A stretch of 27,857 nt of DNA, from contig JAEXHR010000056.1 in the NCBI GenBank assembly GCA_023449855.1, positions 1-27,857 on the forward strand, in the 5' to 3' direction. The position numbers and the translations under genes were made by a program. The DNA comes from Pseudomonadota bacterium (lineage in GTDB: Bacteria > Pseudomonadota > Alphaproteobacteria > Rhizobiales > Xanthobacteraceae). The notes under the pieces are model-generated. The model ran no database searches and had not been told where the DNA came from. It saw only the letters and a list, made by a program, of their open reading frames with translations. Below, in pieces: positions 7,412 through 15,286 of the stretch (the stretch's first letter is position 1; each line of letters starts with the position of its first letter).

Positions 7412-7501
7412 GACGATCAGGCTTGGAGCCGCTGCGCCGCCCTCGGGGATCCCCAGTCGGGGATGGGCACGCAGAACGCTTCAGGGCCGTTACGGGGACC
7501 G

Positions 7502-8671
7502 ATGGGTTCGATCGACAGATATATCTTCAAGATGGTGCTGGCGTCCTTCGCCATCGTCCTGGTCAGCTTGACGGGCGTGATCTGGATCACCCAGGCGCTG
7601 CGCGGCATCGACCTGATGACGAGCCAGGGTCAGACCATCCTGACCTTTCTCGGCTTCACGAGTCTCGCCATCCCGGTGCTGGTGCTGATCATCGCGCCGA
7701 TCGCGCTGATGATTGCCGTCTCGCATACGCTCACCAAGCTCGCGACCGATTCCGAGATCATCGTGATGAATGCCGCCGGCCTGTCGCCGATGCGGCTGTT
7801 CCGGCCGTTTCTCTATGCGACGCTGGTGGTGTCGCTGATGGTGGCCTTCATCGCCTCTTACCTCGCGCCGGACGGCATGCGGCGCCTGAAGCGCTGGGAC
7901 GCCGAGATCACCGCCGACGTGCTCACCAACATCCTGCAGCCCGGCCGCTTTGCCCAGCTCGATACGAATCTGACGGTGCGGATCAAGGAGCGCCAGCCGG
8001 GCGGCTTGCTGGTCGGCATCTTCGTCGACGATCGCCGCGATCCCAAGGAACGCAACACCATCATCGCCGATCACGGCACGATCCTAAAGAACAAGGACGG
8101 CTCGTTCCTCGTTCTCGAAGACGGCAATTTGCAACGCTTCGAGACCGGCAAGACCGACCCGGCCATGGTGGCCTTCGCCCGCTATGCCTTCGACATGTCG
8201 AAGTTCTCCAATCGCAGCACGGACGTCACCTATGGCATCCGCGAGCGCTATCTGTGGGAGCTGTTCGCGCCGCCGGTCGATGACCCCATGTACAAGCAGA
8301 TGGCAGGCGCTTTCAGTGCCGAACTGCATGACCGCCTGATGGCACCGATCTATCCTTTTGCCTTCGCCGCTCTCACTTTCGCTTTTCTCGGACAGCCGCG
8401 CACGACGCGCCAAAGCCGCAATTTCTCCATGGGAAATGCCATCGGGGCCGTGTTCGGGCTGCGCATGGCGGGCTTCGCCTGTTCGGTAGCTGCGGCGAAA
8501 TCGGATTGGGCCGCACCGCTGCAATATTTCCTGCTGTTCGCAGCGATCTTTGGCAGCCTCGCGATCATCAAGCTCGGCATCTCGGTCGAGCCGCCCGCAA
8601 AGCTGATCGAAGCCATCAATCGCTCCAACGAACGGATCCTGCGCCTGTTCAGACGGCCGGCCGCCGCATGA
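7502..8671 (+). CDS. lptF: LPS export ABC transporter permease LptF
   Basis: LptF pairs with LptG and the ATPase LptB to extract lipopolysaccharide from the inner membrane and feed it to the periplasmic Lpt bridge. The 389-residue product has the YjgP/YjgQ layout: three N-terminal helices (first about 10-30), a large periplasmic beta-jellyroll-type domain (about 130-270, for example NLTVRIKERQPGGLLVGIFV), then three C-terminal helices. The start MGSIDRYIFKMV is typical, and GGGGA precedes the ATG at 7502. An open frame extends upstream to 7382 but encodes nothing membrane-like. The stop overlaps the lptG start (ATGA). The gene is divergent from pepA, as in E. coli. Confidence 0.96.
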   Translation: MGSIDRYIFKMVLASFAIVLVSLTGVIWITQALRGIDLMTSQGQTILTFLGFTSLAIPVLVLIIAPIALMIAVSHTLTKLATDSEIIVMNAAGLSPMRLFRPFLYATLVVSLMVAFIASYLAPDGMRRLKRWDAEITADVLTNILQPGRFAQLDTNLTVRIKERQPGGLLVGIFVDDRRDPKERNTIIADHGTILKNKDGSFLVLEDGNLQRFETGKTDPAMVAFARYAFDMSKFSNRSTDVTYGIRERYLWELFAPPVDDPMYKQMAGAFSAELHDRLMAPIYPFAFAALTFAFLGQPRTTRQSRNFSMGNAIGAVFGLRMAGFACSVAAAKSDWAAPLQYFLLFAAIFGSLAIIKLGISVEPPAKLIEAINRSNERILRLFRRPAAA

Positions 8672-9765
8672 ACATGATCACCAATACGATCGGGCGTTAT
8701 TTCGCCGGCCGTTTTCTGGTCGCGGCGCTTGGTGTGTTCATCAGCATCTTCATGCTGCTGGTGCTGGTCGACTATATCGAGATGGTCCGCCGCACCGCCG
8801 GATTGTCCACAGCCCCTGCGCTGATGGTGGCACAGACCTCGCTCTACCGGGTCCCGCAGGCGCTCGAAAAACTGATGCCGTTCTGCATCCTGATCGGCGC
8901 CATGACCTGTTACCTGGCCCTCTCCCGCCGGCTCGAACTGGTCGTCGCCCGCGCCGCCGGCGTCTCCGCCTGGCAGTTCATCACCCCGGCGCTGTTCGCC
9001 GCCCTCGTTCTCGGCGTGCTGGCGACCATCGTCTACAACCCCATGTCGGCCACTCTGCGCGAGGAATCCAAGCGGATGGAGGCTCGGATGTTCGGCGACG
9101 CCTCCGGCGGCGGCGTCCAGGACGCCGCGGGGTTCTGGATCAATCAGGTCAACGCCGATGGCCAGGCCATCATCAATGCCGCCCGCAGCGAACAGCAGGG
9201 CCTCCGCCTGACCGGACTGACGGTGTTTCGTTTTGACACGGAAAACCAGTTCAGCGAACGGATCGAGGCTCGCGAGGCCACCCTCGAGCCGGGACGCTGG
9301 GCGTTCAAGGGGGTACGAATTTACTCCCTCGATTCGCCCGTCGTCGAGCAGGAGAGCCTGGATATCGCCACCAGCCTCACGCCGGCGCAGGTCCGAAATA
9401 GTTTCTCGACCCCCGAAACAGTGTCATTTTGGCAACTTCCTTCGTATATCCGTTCCTCCGAGAGTTCGGGGTTTGCGACCGCGGGGTATCGTCTGCAGTA
9501 TCACAAGCTCATCGCACAGCCGTTTTTGCTGGTCGCGATGGTGATGCTGGCCGCGTCCGTGAGCCTCAGGTTCTTCCGGATGGGCGGTGTCCAGAAGATG
9601 GTTTTGTATGGCGTGGGCGCGGGCTTTCTGCTCTATGTCCTGTCGAAAGTGACTGAAGATTTGAGCAAGGCCGAGTTGATGCATCCGATTGCTGCGGCGT
9701 GGCTGCCCGTCTGTGTGGGCGGCCTCACCGGATTCTTGGCCTTGTTGTACCTGGAGGACGGGTAG
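8668..9765 (+). CDS. lptG: LPS export ABC transporter permease LptG
   Basis: Second permease half of the LptB2FG exporter. The 365-residue product has the same arrangement as LptF: N-terminal helices after NTIGRYFAGRF, a periplasmic domain (about 130-260), and C-terminal helices, ending in a hydrophobic segment GGLTGFLALLYLEDG. The ATG at 8668 overlaps the lptF stop by four bases, implying coupled translation. The frame is open upstream to 8506, inside lptF, but that part is a shadow. The last codons contain the GGAGG used by the next gene, lptD, whose GTG overlaps this stop by one base. Confidence 0.96.
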   Translation: MNMITNTIGRYFAGRFLVAALGVFISIFMLLVLVDYIEMVRRTAGLSTAPALMVAQTSLYRVPQALEKLMPFCILIGAMTCYLALSRRLELVVARAAGVSAWQFITPALFAALVLGVLATIVYNPMSATLREESKRMEARMFGDASGGGVQDAAGFWINQVNADGQAIINAARSEQQGLRLTGLTVFRFDTENQFSERIEAREATLEPGRWAFKGVRIYSLDSPVVEQESLDIATSLTPAQVRNSFSTPETVSFWQLPSYIRSSESSGFATAGYRLQYHKLIAQPFLLVAMVMLAASVSLRFFRMGGVQKMVLYGVGAGFLLYVLSKVTEDLSKAELMHPIAAAWLPVCVGGLTGFLALLYLEDG

Positions 9766-12254
9766 TGGCTGGTTTTGCCGCCCTCCGTGCGCGGAAATTG
9801 ATCTCGAAACTGCACATTTGTGCAGATTGCGGACGCACGTCTCGCGCGATCACGTCGATTGCTGCGACCATGATGTGCGTGGCCGTGACCCTTGGCGCGA
9901 CTGCGACGACGCCTGTCCACGCCCAGAGCTTCACCTATAACCGCCCGGCCACCCGGCCGAAGCCGCCGCCGGCCGCCCAAACCGGGCAGATGCTCGTGCA
10001 GGCCACCGAGGTCAATTACGACTACAACAACTCACGCGTGGCCGCCGTCGGCAGCGTGCAGATGTATTACAACGGAACTTCGGTCGAAGCCGACAAGGTC
10101 ATCTACGACCAGAAGACCAAGCGCCTGCATGCCGAAGGCAATGTCCGGATGACGGATGCCGACGGCAAGATCACCTATGCCAACCTGCTCGACCTCAGCG
10201 ACGACTATCGTGACGGTTTCGTCGACTCGCTGCGCGTGGACACCGCAGATGCGACGCGCATGGCCGCGACCCGCGCCGAGCGCACGGCGGGCAACTACAC
10301 GGTGTTCCAGAACGGCGTCTACACCGCCTGCGCCGCCTGTAAGGACGATCCGAAGAAGCCCCCGCTCTGGCAGGTCAAGGGTGCCCGCATCATCCACGAC
10401 CAGACCGAAAAGATGATGTATTTCGAGGATGCACGCGTCGAATTCTTCGGCGTGCCCCTCGCCTACATGCCGTATTTCTCGACGCCCGACCCGACGGTGA
10501 AGCGCAAGACCGGTTTCCTGATGCCGGGTGTCACGCAGAACACCAATTTCGGCTTCGGCATCGAGACGCCGTTCTATTGGGCGATCGCGCCGGACTATGA
10601 TGCGACGATCTCACCGCGCTGGACGACCAAGCAAGGCCTGCTGATGCAGGGCGAATTCCGTCAGCGTCTGATGGACGGCGCCTACCAGATCCGCGCCTAT
10701 GGCATCAATCAGCAGGACCGGAATGCATTTGACGCCAACTCGGTAAGCAACAAGGACTGGCGCGGCGGCGTCGAGTCCAAAGGTCAGTTCGCGATCAACG
10801 ACAAGTGGGTCTGGGGCTGGGATGCGGTCGCGCTCAGCGACTACAACTTCCTGTACGACTATCGCCTGGCGATGTACCGGGACCCGTATCAGTCGTTCCT
10901 GAACCTGACGACCGAAGCCGTGTCACAGCTCTACCTGACGGGCGTCGGCAAGCGCAGCTTCTTCGACCTGCGCGCGATCCACTATACGAGCTTCTCTGGC
11001 AACCAGCGCCAGGTTCCAGACATCCATCCGGTGCTGGATTACAACAACGTTTTGCAGCAGAACATTCTGGGCGGCGAGTTCAGCTACAAGGTCAATTTCA
11101 CCAGCCTGACGCGTCAGGATGCGCAGTACGACGCGATCACGCCGACCGCGCTGAGCAATGGGTTATGCACGCCGACATCGGCCGATCCGATGGCTCGGTT
11201 GCCCGGCAATTGCCTGCTGCGTGGCATCCCTGGCACCTACACCCGCTTCACCGCCGAAGCACAGTGGCGCCGGTCGTTCACCGACGACCTCGGCCAGATC
11301 TTCACGCCGTTCGCCAGCGTTCGCGTCGACGCGATCGATGCGTCGATCTCGAACCAGCCGGGCGTCTCGAACTACCTGCCGGTCGGCGACACGCAAGCCC
11401 TACGCGTGATGCCAACGGTCGGCCTCGAATATCGCTATCCGTTCATCAATGTGCAGCCATGGGGCAGCACGGTGGTCGAGCCGATCGCCCAGGTGATCAT
11501 CCGCCCGAACGAAACCTATGCCGGCCGTCTTCCCAACGAAGACGCACAGAGCATGAATTTCGACACCAGCAACCTGTTCAGCGTGAACAAGTTCTCCGGC
11601 TATGACCGCGTCGAAGGCGGCGGGCGCGCCAATGTCGGCGTCCAGGCGACCACCCAGTTCGACCAGGGCGGTTCGGTCAAGGTGCTGCTCGGCCAGTCCT
11701 ATCAGCTGTTCGGCATGAACTCGTTCGCCGTCGCCGATCTGACCAATACCGGCGTCGCTTCTGGCCTGCAGAACCCGCGCTCCGACTATGTGGCCAGCGT
11801 CACCTATGCGCCGAACCGCACCTATTCGTTCTCGACCCGCGCCCGTATCGACGAGGCCACCGGCAACGTCAATCGCTTCGAGGCGGAAGGCCGCGCCAGC
11901 TTCGATCGCTGGTCTGTCAGCATGCTGTACGGCAATTACGCGCCGCAGGCTGAACTCGGCTACTTGACCCGCCGCGAGGGCCTGCTCGGCACCGGCTCGG
12001 TCAAGCTGGCTAATAATTGGGTGGTCACCGGCGGCGCCCGCTGGAACCTGGAAGCCAACAAGATCGACCAGTACATGCTGGGCGCCGGCTATGTGGACGA
12101 CTGCTTCATCCTGGCGGTGAACTATGTCACCTCATACAGCTATGTCGCCAATCTCTCGACCCCGCCTGTCCTGAGCCACACCTGGATGTTCCAGCTCGGA
12201 TTGCGTACGCTCGGCGGCACCCAGGCAGGTACGGGTACTGGCGGCGTCTATTGA
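9765..12254 (+). CDS. lptD: LPS-assembly outer-membrane protein LptD
   Basis: LptD forms the outer-membrane beta-barrel that, with LptE, inserts LPS into the outer leaflet. The 829-residue product has a signal peptide with an unusually long n-region and cleavage likely after VHA (A53). An LptA/OstA-like periplasmic domain follows (about 78-170, with NYDYNNSRVAAVGSVQMYYN), then a large C-terminal barrel rich in alternating aromatic strands. Mature cysteines are C189 and C192 (ACAACKDD), C468, C483 and C780, giving material for inter-domain disulfides, although the pattern differs from E. coli LptD. I chose the GTG at 9765: GGAGG lies about 8 bases upstream and it overlaps the lptG TAG as TAGTG. 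An ATG at 9699 inside lptG is the alternative. The n-region carries a CADC motif, which is odd. Confidence 0.95.
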   Translation: MAGFAALRARKLISKLHICADCGRTSRAITSIAATMMCVAVTLGATATTPVHAQSFTYNRPATRPKPPPAAQTGQMLVQATEVNYDYNNSRVAAVGSVQMYYNGTSVEADKVIYDQKTKRLHAEGNVRMTDADGKITYANLLDLSDDYRDGFVDSLRVDTADATRMAATRAERTAGNYTVFQNGVYTACAACKDDPKKPPLWQVKGARIIHDQTEKMMYFEDARVEFFGVPLAYMPYFSTPDPTVKRKTGFLMPGVTQNTNFGFGIETPFYWAIAPDYDATISPRWTTKQGLLMQGEFRQRLMDGAYQIRAYGINQQDRNAFDANSVSNKDWRGGVESKGQFAINDKWVWGWDAVALSDYNFLYDYRLAMYRDPYQSFLNLTTEAVSQLYLTGVGKRSFFDLRAIHYTSFSGNQRQVPDIHPVLDYNNVLQQNILGGEFSYKVNFTSLTRQDAQYDAITPTALSNGLCTPTSADPMARLPGNCLLRGIPGTYTRFTAEAQWRRSFTDDLGQIFTPFASVRVDAIDASISNQPGVSNYLPVGDTQALRVMPTVGLEYRYPFINVQPWGSTVVEPIAQVIIRPNETYAGRLPNEDAQSMNFDTSNLFSVNKFSGYDRVEGGGRANVGVQATTQFDQGGSVKVLLGQSYQLFGMNSFAVADLTNTGVASGLQNPRSDYVASVTYAPNRTYSFSTRARIDEATGNVNRFEAEGRASFDRWSVSMLYGNYAPQAELGYLTRREGLLGTGSVKLANNWVVTGGARWNLEANKIDQYMLGAGYVDDCFILAVNYVTSYSYVANLSTPPVLSHTWMFQLGLRTLGGTQAGTGTGGVY

Positions 12255-12375
12255 TCACCTGATCGCGACATTCGGACGCCCAGGTGCCGGATGCCGCGAA
12301 ATTTCCGTTTTCGGCCGCGATGAATGCGCGGCCAACCCGGCTTCGGGGCCAAGCCACCACCTCTTCCGGAGAATG

Positions 12376-13305
12376 ATGAACGCGATGAACGCCCGTCACC
12401 TTGTGCATGCTGCAATGGCAGCTGCTGCGATGGTTGTGATTTCGGCGGCATCGCCGGCCCATGCCCAGAGCGTCGCCGTCATTGTCAATGGCGAGCCGAT
12501 CACCCAGATGGACATCGACCAGCGGATGAAGCTGAACGCGCTGTCGGGCGTGAAGGATAGCAACCGCCAGACCGTACTCGACGATCTGATCAACGAGAAG
12601 GTCAAGATCAAGGAAGGCAAGAAGTTCAGCGTCGATCCCGGCCCGAGCGAGGTCGACGGCTCCTATGCCACCATGGCGTCGCGCATGCGCCTCACGCCGG
12701 ATCAACTGACGCAGTCGCTGGCCTCCAAGGGGATTCGCCCTAACACGCTGAAGAGCCGCCTGAAGGCCGACATGGTGTGGAACGCGATCGTCCGCGGCCG
12801 TTTCAAGCAGAGCCTGCAGGTCGGCGAAAAGGAAGTCGAGGCTGCGGTGCAAAGTCAGGGCGGCGACGCCATGGCCGAGGCGTTCGAATATCAGATGCGC
12901 CCCCTGGTGCTGATCGTCCCGCGCGGCGCCGGTGGCGGTCTCGCGGAAACGCGTCACAAGGAAGCGACGGCGCTGCGTGAGCGCATCCAGAGCTGCGACG
13001 ACGCTATCCGCGTCTTCAAGTCGACCCAGAACGCGACCGTCAAGGGCATCGTGGTGAAGACTTCGGCCGATCTGCCGCCACCACTGCGCGACATGCTCGA
13101 CAAGACCCCGATCGGCCACCTCACCCCGCCCGAAGTCACCGCGCAGGGCATCGAGATGGTGGCGCTGTGCTCGCGCAAGCCGACCAAGGTCGACACGCCG
13201 AAAAAGCGCGAAGTCCGCGAAAAGATGTTCGCCGACAAATTCGATGCCAAGTCGAAGTCGTATCTTGCGGACCTCCGCAAGGCGGCCATGATCGAATATC
13301 GCTAA
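12376..13305 (+). CDS. surA: SurA-like periplasmic chaperone / parvulin-family protein
   Basis: Secreted protein of about 309 residues: signal peptide to about AHA^Q, then a SurA_N-type chaperone domain (VAVIVNGEPITQMDIDQR, about 34-170). The C-terminal half has the position of a parvulin (PpiC) prolyl-isomerase domain but is divergent (FEYQMRPLVLIVPRG ... TPIGHLTPPEV ... GIEMVALCSRK). E. coli SurA is longer, with two parvulin domains; only one degenerate copy is seen here, so isomerase activity is doubtful and chaperone function more likely. The position between lptD and pdxA is that of surA in E. coli, and the likely clients are outer-membrane proteins such as LptD. ATGs occur at 12373, 12376 and 12385. 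GGAG at 12368-12371 best serves 12376, though 12385 is possible. It is 121 nt after lptD. Confidence 0.85.
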   Translation: MNAMNARHLVHAAMAAAAMVVISAASPAHAQSVAVIVNGEPITQMDIDQRMKLNALSGVKDSNRQTVLDDLINEKVKIKEGKKFSVDPGPSEVDGSYATMASRMRLTPDQLTQSLASKGIRPNTLKSRLKADMVWNAIVRGRFKQSLQVGEKEVEAAVQSQGGDAMAEAFEYQMRPLVLIVPRGAGGGLAETRHKEATALRERIQSCDDAIRVFKSTQNATVKGIVVKTSADLPPPLRDMLDKTPIGHLTPPEVTAQGIEMVALCSRKPTKVDTPKKREVREKMFADKFDAKSKSYLADLRKAAMIEYR

Positions 13306-13345
13306 TCCCCGGGATCCGGCTGCGGCCGCGACTGAAGGCGTCCGC

Positions 13346-14347
13346 ATGACCAGACCTCTCGCACTGACCCTCGGCGAACCCGCCGGCATCGGCCCGGATA
13401 TCGCCATCGCCGCCTGGATGAAGCGGCGCGAACTCGATCTGCCGCCGTTCTATCTGCTCGGCGACCGCGACTTCATGGCAGCGCGCGCGAAGACGCTCGG
13501 CCACGACATCGCCCTTGCGGACGCGACGCCGGCCAGCGCTGCAGATATCTTCACAGGCGCGCTGCCCGTGGTCTCCACCGGCCATGATGTGACCGCGCAG
13601 GCGCGCCGCCCCGATGCTTCCAGCGCGCCTGCCGTCGTCGCCTCGATCCGACAGGCCGTCGCCGATGTCGAAGCCGGCCATGCCAGCGCCGTCGTCACCA
13701 ATCCGATTGCCAAGAGCGTGCTGTATCGCGCCGGCTTCGAACATCCCGGCCACACCGAATTTCTCGCCGAGCTCGCTGCAAGGGACGGCAAGGTGCCGCT
13801 GCCGGTGATGATGCTGTGGTCGCCCGAGCTCGCTGTAGTGCCGGTGACGATCCACGTCGCGCTGCGCGAGGCCATCGATCAGCTAAGCGGCCCCCTGATC
13901 ACCGCCACTGCGCGTATCGTAGTCAATGACATGAAAGCGCGGTTCGGCATCAAGCGCCCTCGCCTCGCGATTGCCGGGCTCAATCCACATGCCGGCGAAG
14001 ACGGCAGCATGGGCGACGAGGAGCTGGCTTTCATCCAGCACGCCGTCACCGTGCTGCAGAACGAGGGCATCGATGCGCGTGGCCCGCTGCCGGCCGACAC
14101 GATGTTTCATCCGGCGGCGCGCGCGACCTATGACTGCGCGATCTGCATGTATCACGATCAGGCCCTGATCCCGATCAAGACGATTGCGTTCGACGACGGC
14201 GTCAATGTCACGCTCGGCCTGCCCTTCATCCGCACCTCGCCTGATCACGGCACAGCCTTCGACATCGCCGGCACCGGCAAGGCCAATCCGTCCAGCCTGA
14301 TCGCCGCGCTCAAGCTTGCTGCGCGGATGGCAGATGCGGCCGCATGA
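13346..14347 (+). CDS. pdxA: 4-hydroxythreonine-4-phosphate dehydrogenase
   Basis: PdxA oxidises 4-phosphohydroxy-L-threonine with NAD(P)+; PdxJ then condenses the product with deoxyxylulose 5-phosphate in the DXP-dependent route to pyridoxal phosphate. The 333-residue length is normal. Metal-binding histidines are H170 (VTIHVALR), H215 (NPHAGE) and H270 (MYHDQ), with the substrate-binding GHTEF (H136) and the DTMFHPAARA loop. The N-terminus LTLGEPAGIGPD is the family signature. The ATG at 13346 has GAAGG upstream, 40 nt after surA. The stop overlaps the rsmA start (ATGA), the classic pdxA-rsmA coupling. Confidence 0.97.
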   Translation: MTRPLALTLGEPAGIGPDIAIAAWMKRRELDLPPFYLLGDRDFMAARAKTLGHDIALADATPASAADIFTGALPVVSTGHDVTAQARRPDASSAPAVVASIRQAVADVEAGHASAVVTNPIAKSVLYRAGFEHPGHTEFLAELAARDGKVPLPVMMLWSPELAVVPVTIHVALREAIDQLSGPLITATARIVVNDMKARFGIKRPRLAIAGLNPHAGEDGSMGDEELAFIQHAVTVLQNEGIDARGPLPADTMFHPAARATYDCAICMYHDQALIPIKTIAFDDGVNVTLGLPFIRTSPDHGTAFDIAGTGKANPSSLIAALKLAARMADAAA

Positions 14348-15207
14348 GCACGATCGACGATCTTCCGCCGCTGCGCGAGGTCATCGCGCGCCATAACCTC
14401 TCGGCGCGAAAGTCGCTCGGCCAGAATTTCCTGCTCGATCTCAATCTTACCGCACGCATCGCACGAGCGGCGGGACCGCTCGAAGGCGTCACGGTGGTCG
14501 AAGTCGGCCCCGGTCCGGGCGGCCTCACCCGTGCGCTTCTTGCGACCGGCGCATCGCGTGTGATCGCCGTCGAGCGCGACGAACGCGCCATCGGCGCGCT
14601 GGAAGAGATCGCGGCACATTATCCCGGCCGGCTCGAAATCGTGCTCGGCGATGCGCAGACCTTCGATCCGCGTCCGCTGCTGGGCGGCGCGCCGGCGCGC
14701 ATCGTCGCCAACCTGCCCTACAATATCGGCACGCAGTTGCTCATCGACTGGCTCTGCACCGAGCCGTGGCCGCCCTGGTACGAGATGATGGTGCTGATGT
14801 TCCAGCGCGAGGTCGCAGAGCGCATCGTCGCTGTCGGCGACGACGAGGCCTATGGCAGGCTCGGCGTGCTCGCCAACTGGCGCGCCGAAACGAAGATCCT
14901 GTTCGATATCTCGCCCGCCGCCTTCACGCCGCCGCCGAAGGTGACGTCATCGGTCGTGCGGCTCAAGCCGCGCGCAAATCCCGAGCCGTGCGAACGCCGC
15001 CTGCTCGAACAGGTCGCCGCTGCCGCCTTCAACCAGCGCCGCAAGATGTTGCGTCAGAGCCTGAAACCGCTTGGCGTCGATCCGGAAAAGCTCGCTGCGG
15101 CTGCAGGCGTCGACGCGACACGGCGTGCCGAGACCATCCCGGTGTCCGGCTTCGTTGCGATGGCGAATGAGCTGGCGGAGTTGCGCAAAGCCCGTAGGGC
15201 GGATTAG
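14344..15207 (+). CDS. rsmA: 16S rRNA (adenine1518/1519-N6) dimethyltransferase
   Basis: RsmA (KsgA) uses S-adenosylmethionine to dimethylate two adjacent adenines in helix 45 of 16S rRNA late in 30S assembly. The 287-residue product shows the GQNFLLD segment (26-32), SAM motif EVGPGPGG (53-60), motif IV NLPYN (123-127) and the FTPPPKVTSSVV segment near 197. The C-terminal part is the small helical domain. The start overlaps the pdxA stop. The last four codons before the stop (Arg-Arg-Ala-Asp) and the stop codon itself lie inside the palindromic repeat that starts at 15194, so the natural C-terminus appears to be set by that insertion. It is the last gene of the lptF-rsmA run and convergent with the MFS gene. 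Confidence 0.96.
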   Translation: MSTIDDLPPLREVIARHNLSARKSLGQNFLLDLNLTARIARAAGPLEGVTVVEVGPGPGGLTRALLATGASRVIAVERDERAIGALEEIAAHYPGRLEIVLGDAQTFDPRPLLGGAPARIVANLPYNIGTQLLIDWLCTEPWPPWYEMMVLMFQREVAERIVAVGDDEAYGRLGVLANWRAETKILFDISPAAFTPPPKVTSSVVRLKPRANPEPCERRLLEQVAAAAFNQRRKMLRQSLKPLGVDPEKLAAAAGVDATRRAETIPVSGFVAMANELAELRKARRAD

Positions 15208-15281
15208 CGCAACGTAATCCGCCGCGGAGTTTCCACCATGAACTCGGCCGGCGGATTACGCCTTCGGCTGATCCGCCCTAC
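15194..15281. repeat. Palindromic GTAGGGCGGAT repeat between convergent rsmA and MFS genes
   Basis: The ends GTAGGGCGGAT (15194-15204) and ATCCGCCCTAC (15271-15281) are exact inverted copies. An inner pair, CGTAATCCGCCG against CGGCGGATTACG, adds a further long stem. I recognise the type as an interspersed palindrome of Bradyrhizobium-type genomes (recall). It overlaps the 3' end of rsmA by 14 bases and ends 5 bases before the MFS stop codon, so it fills the whole convergent gap and could act as a bidirectional transcript end. Confidence 0.8.
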
Positions 15282-15286
15282 GCATT

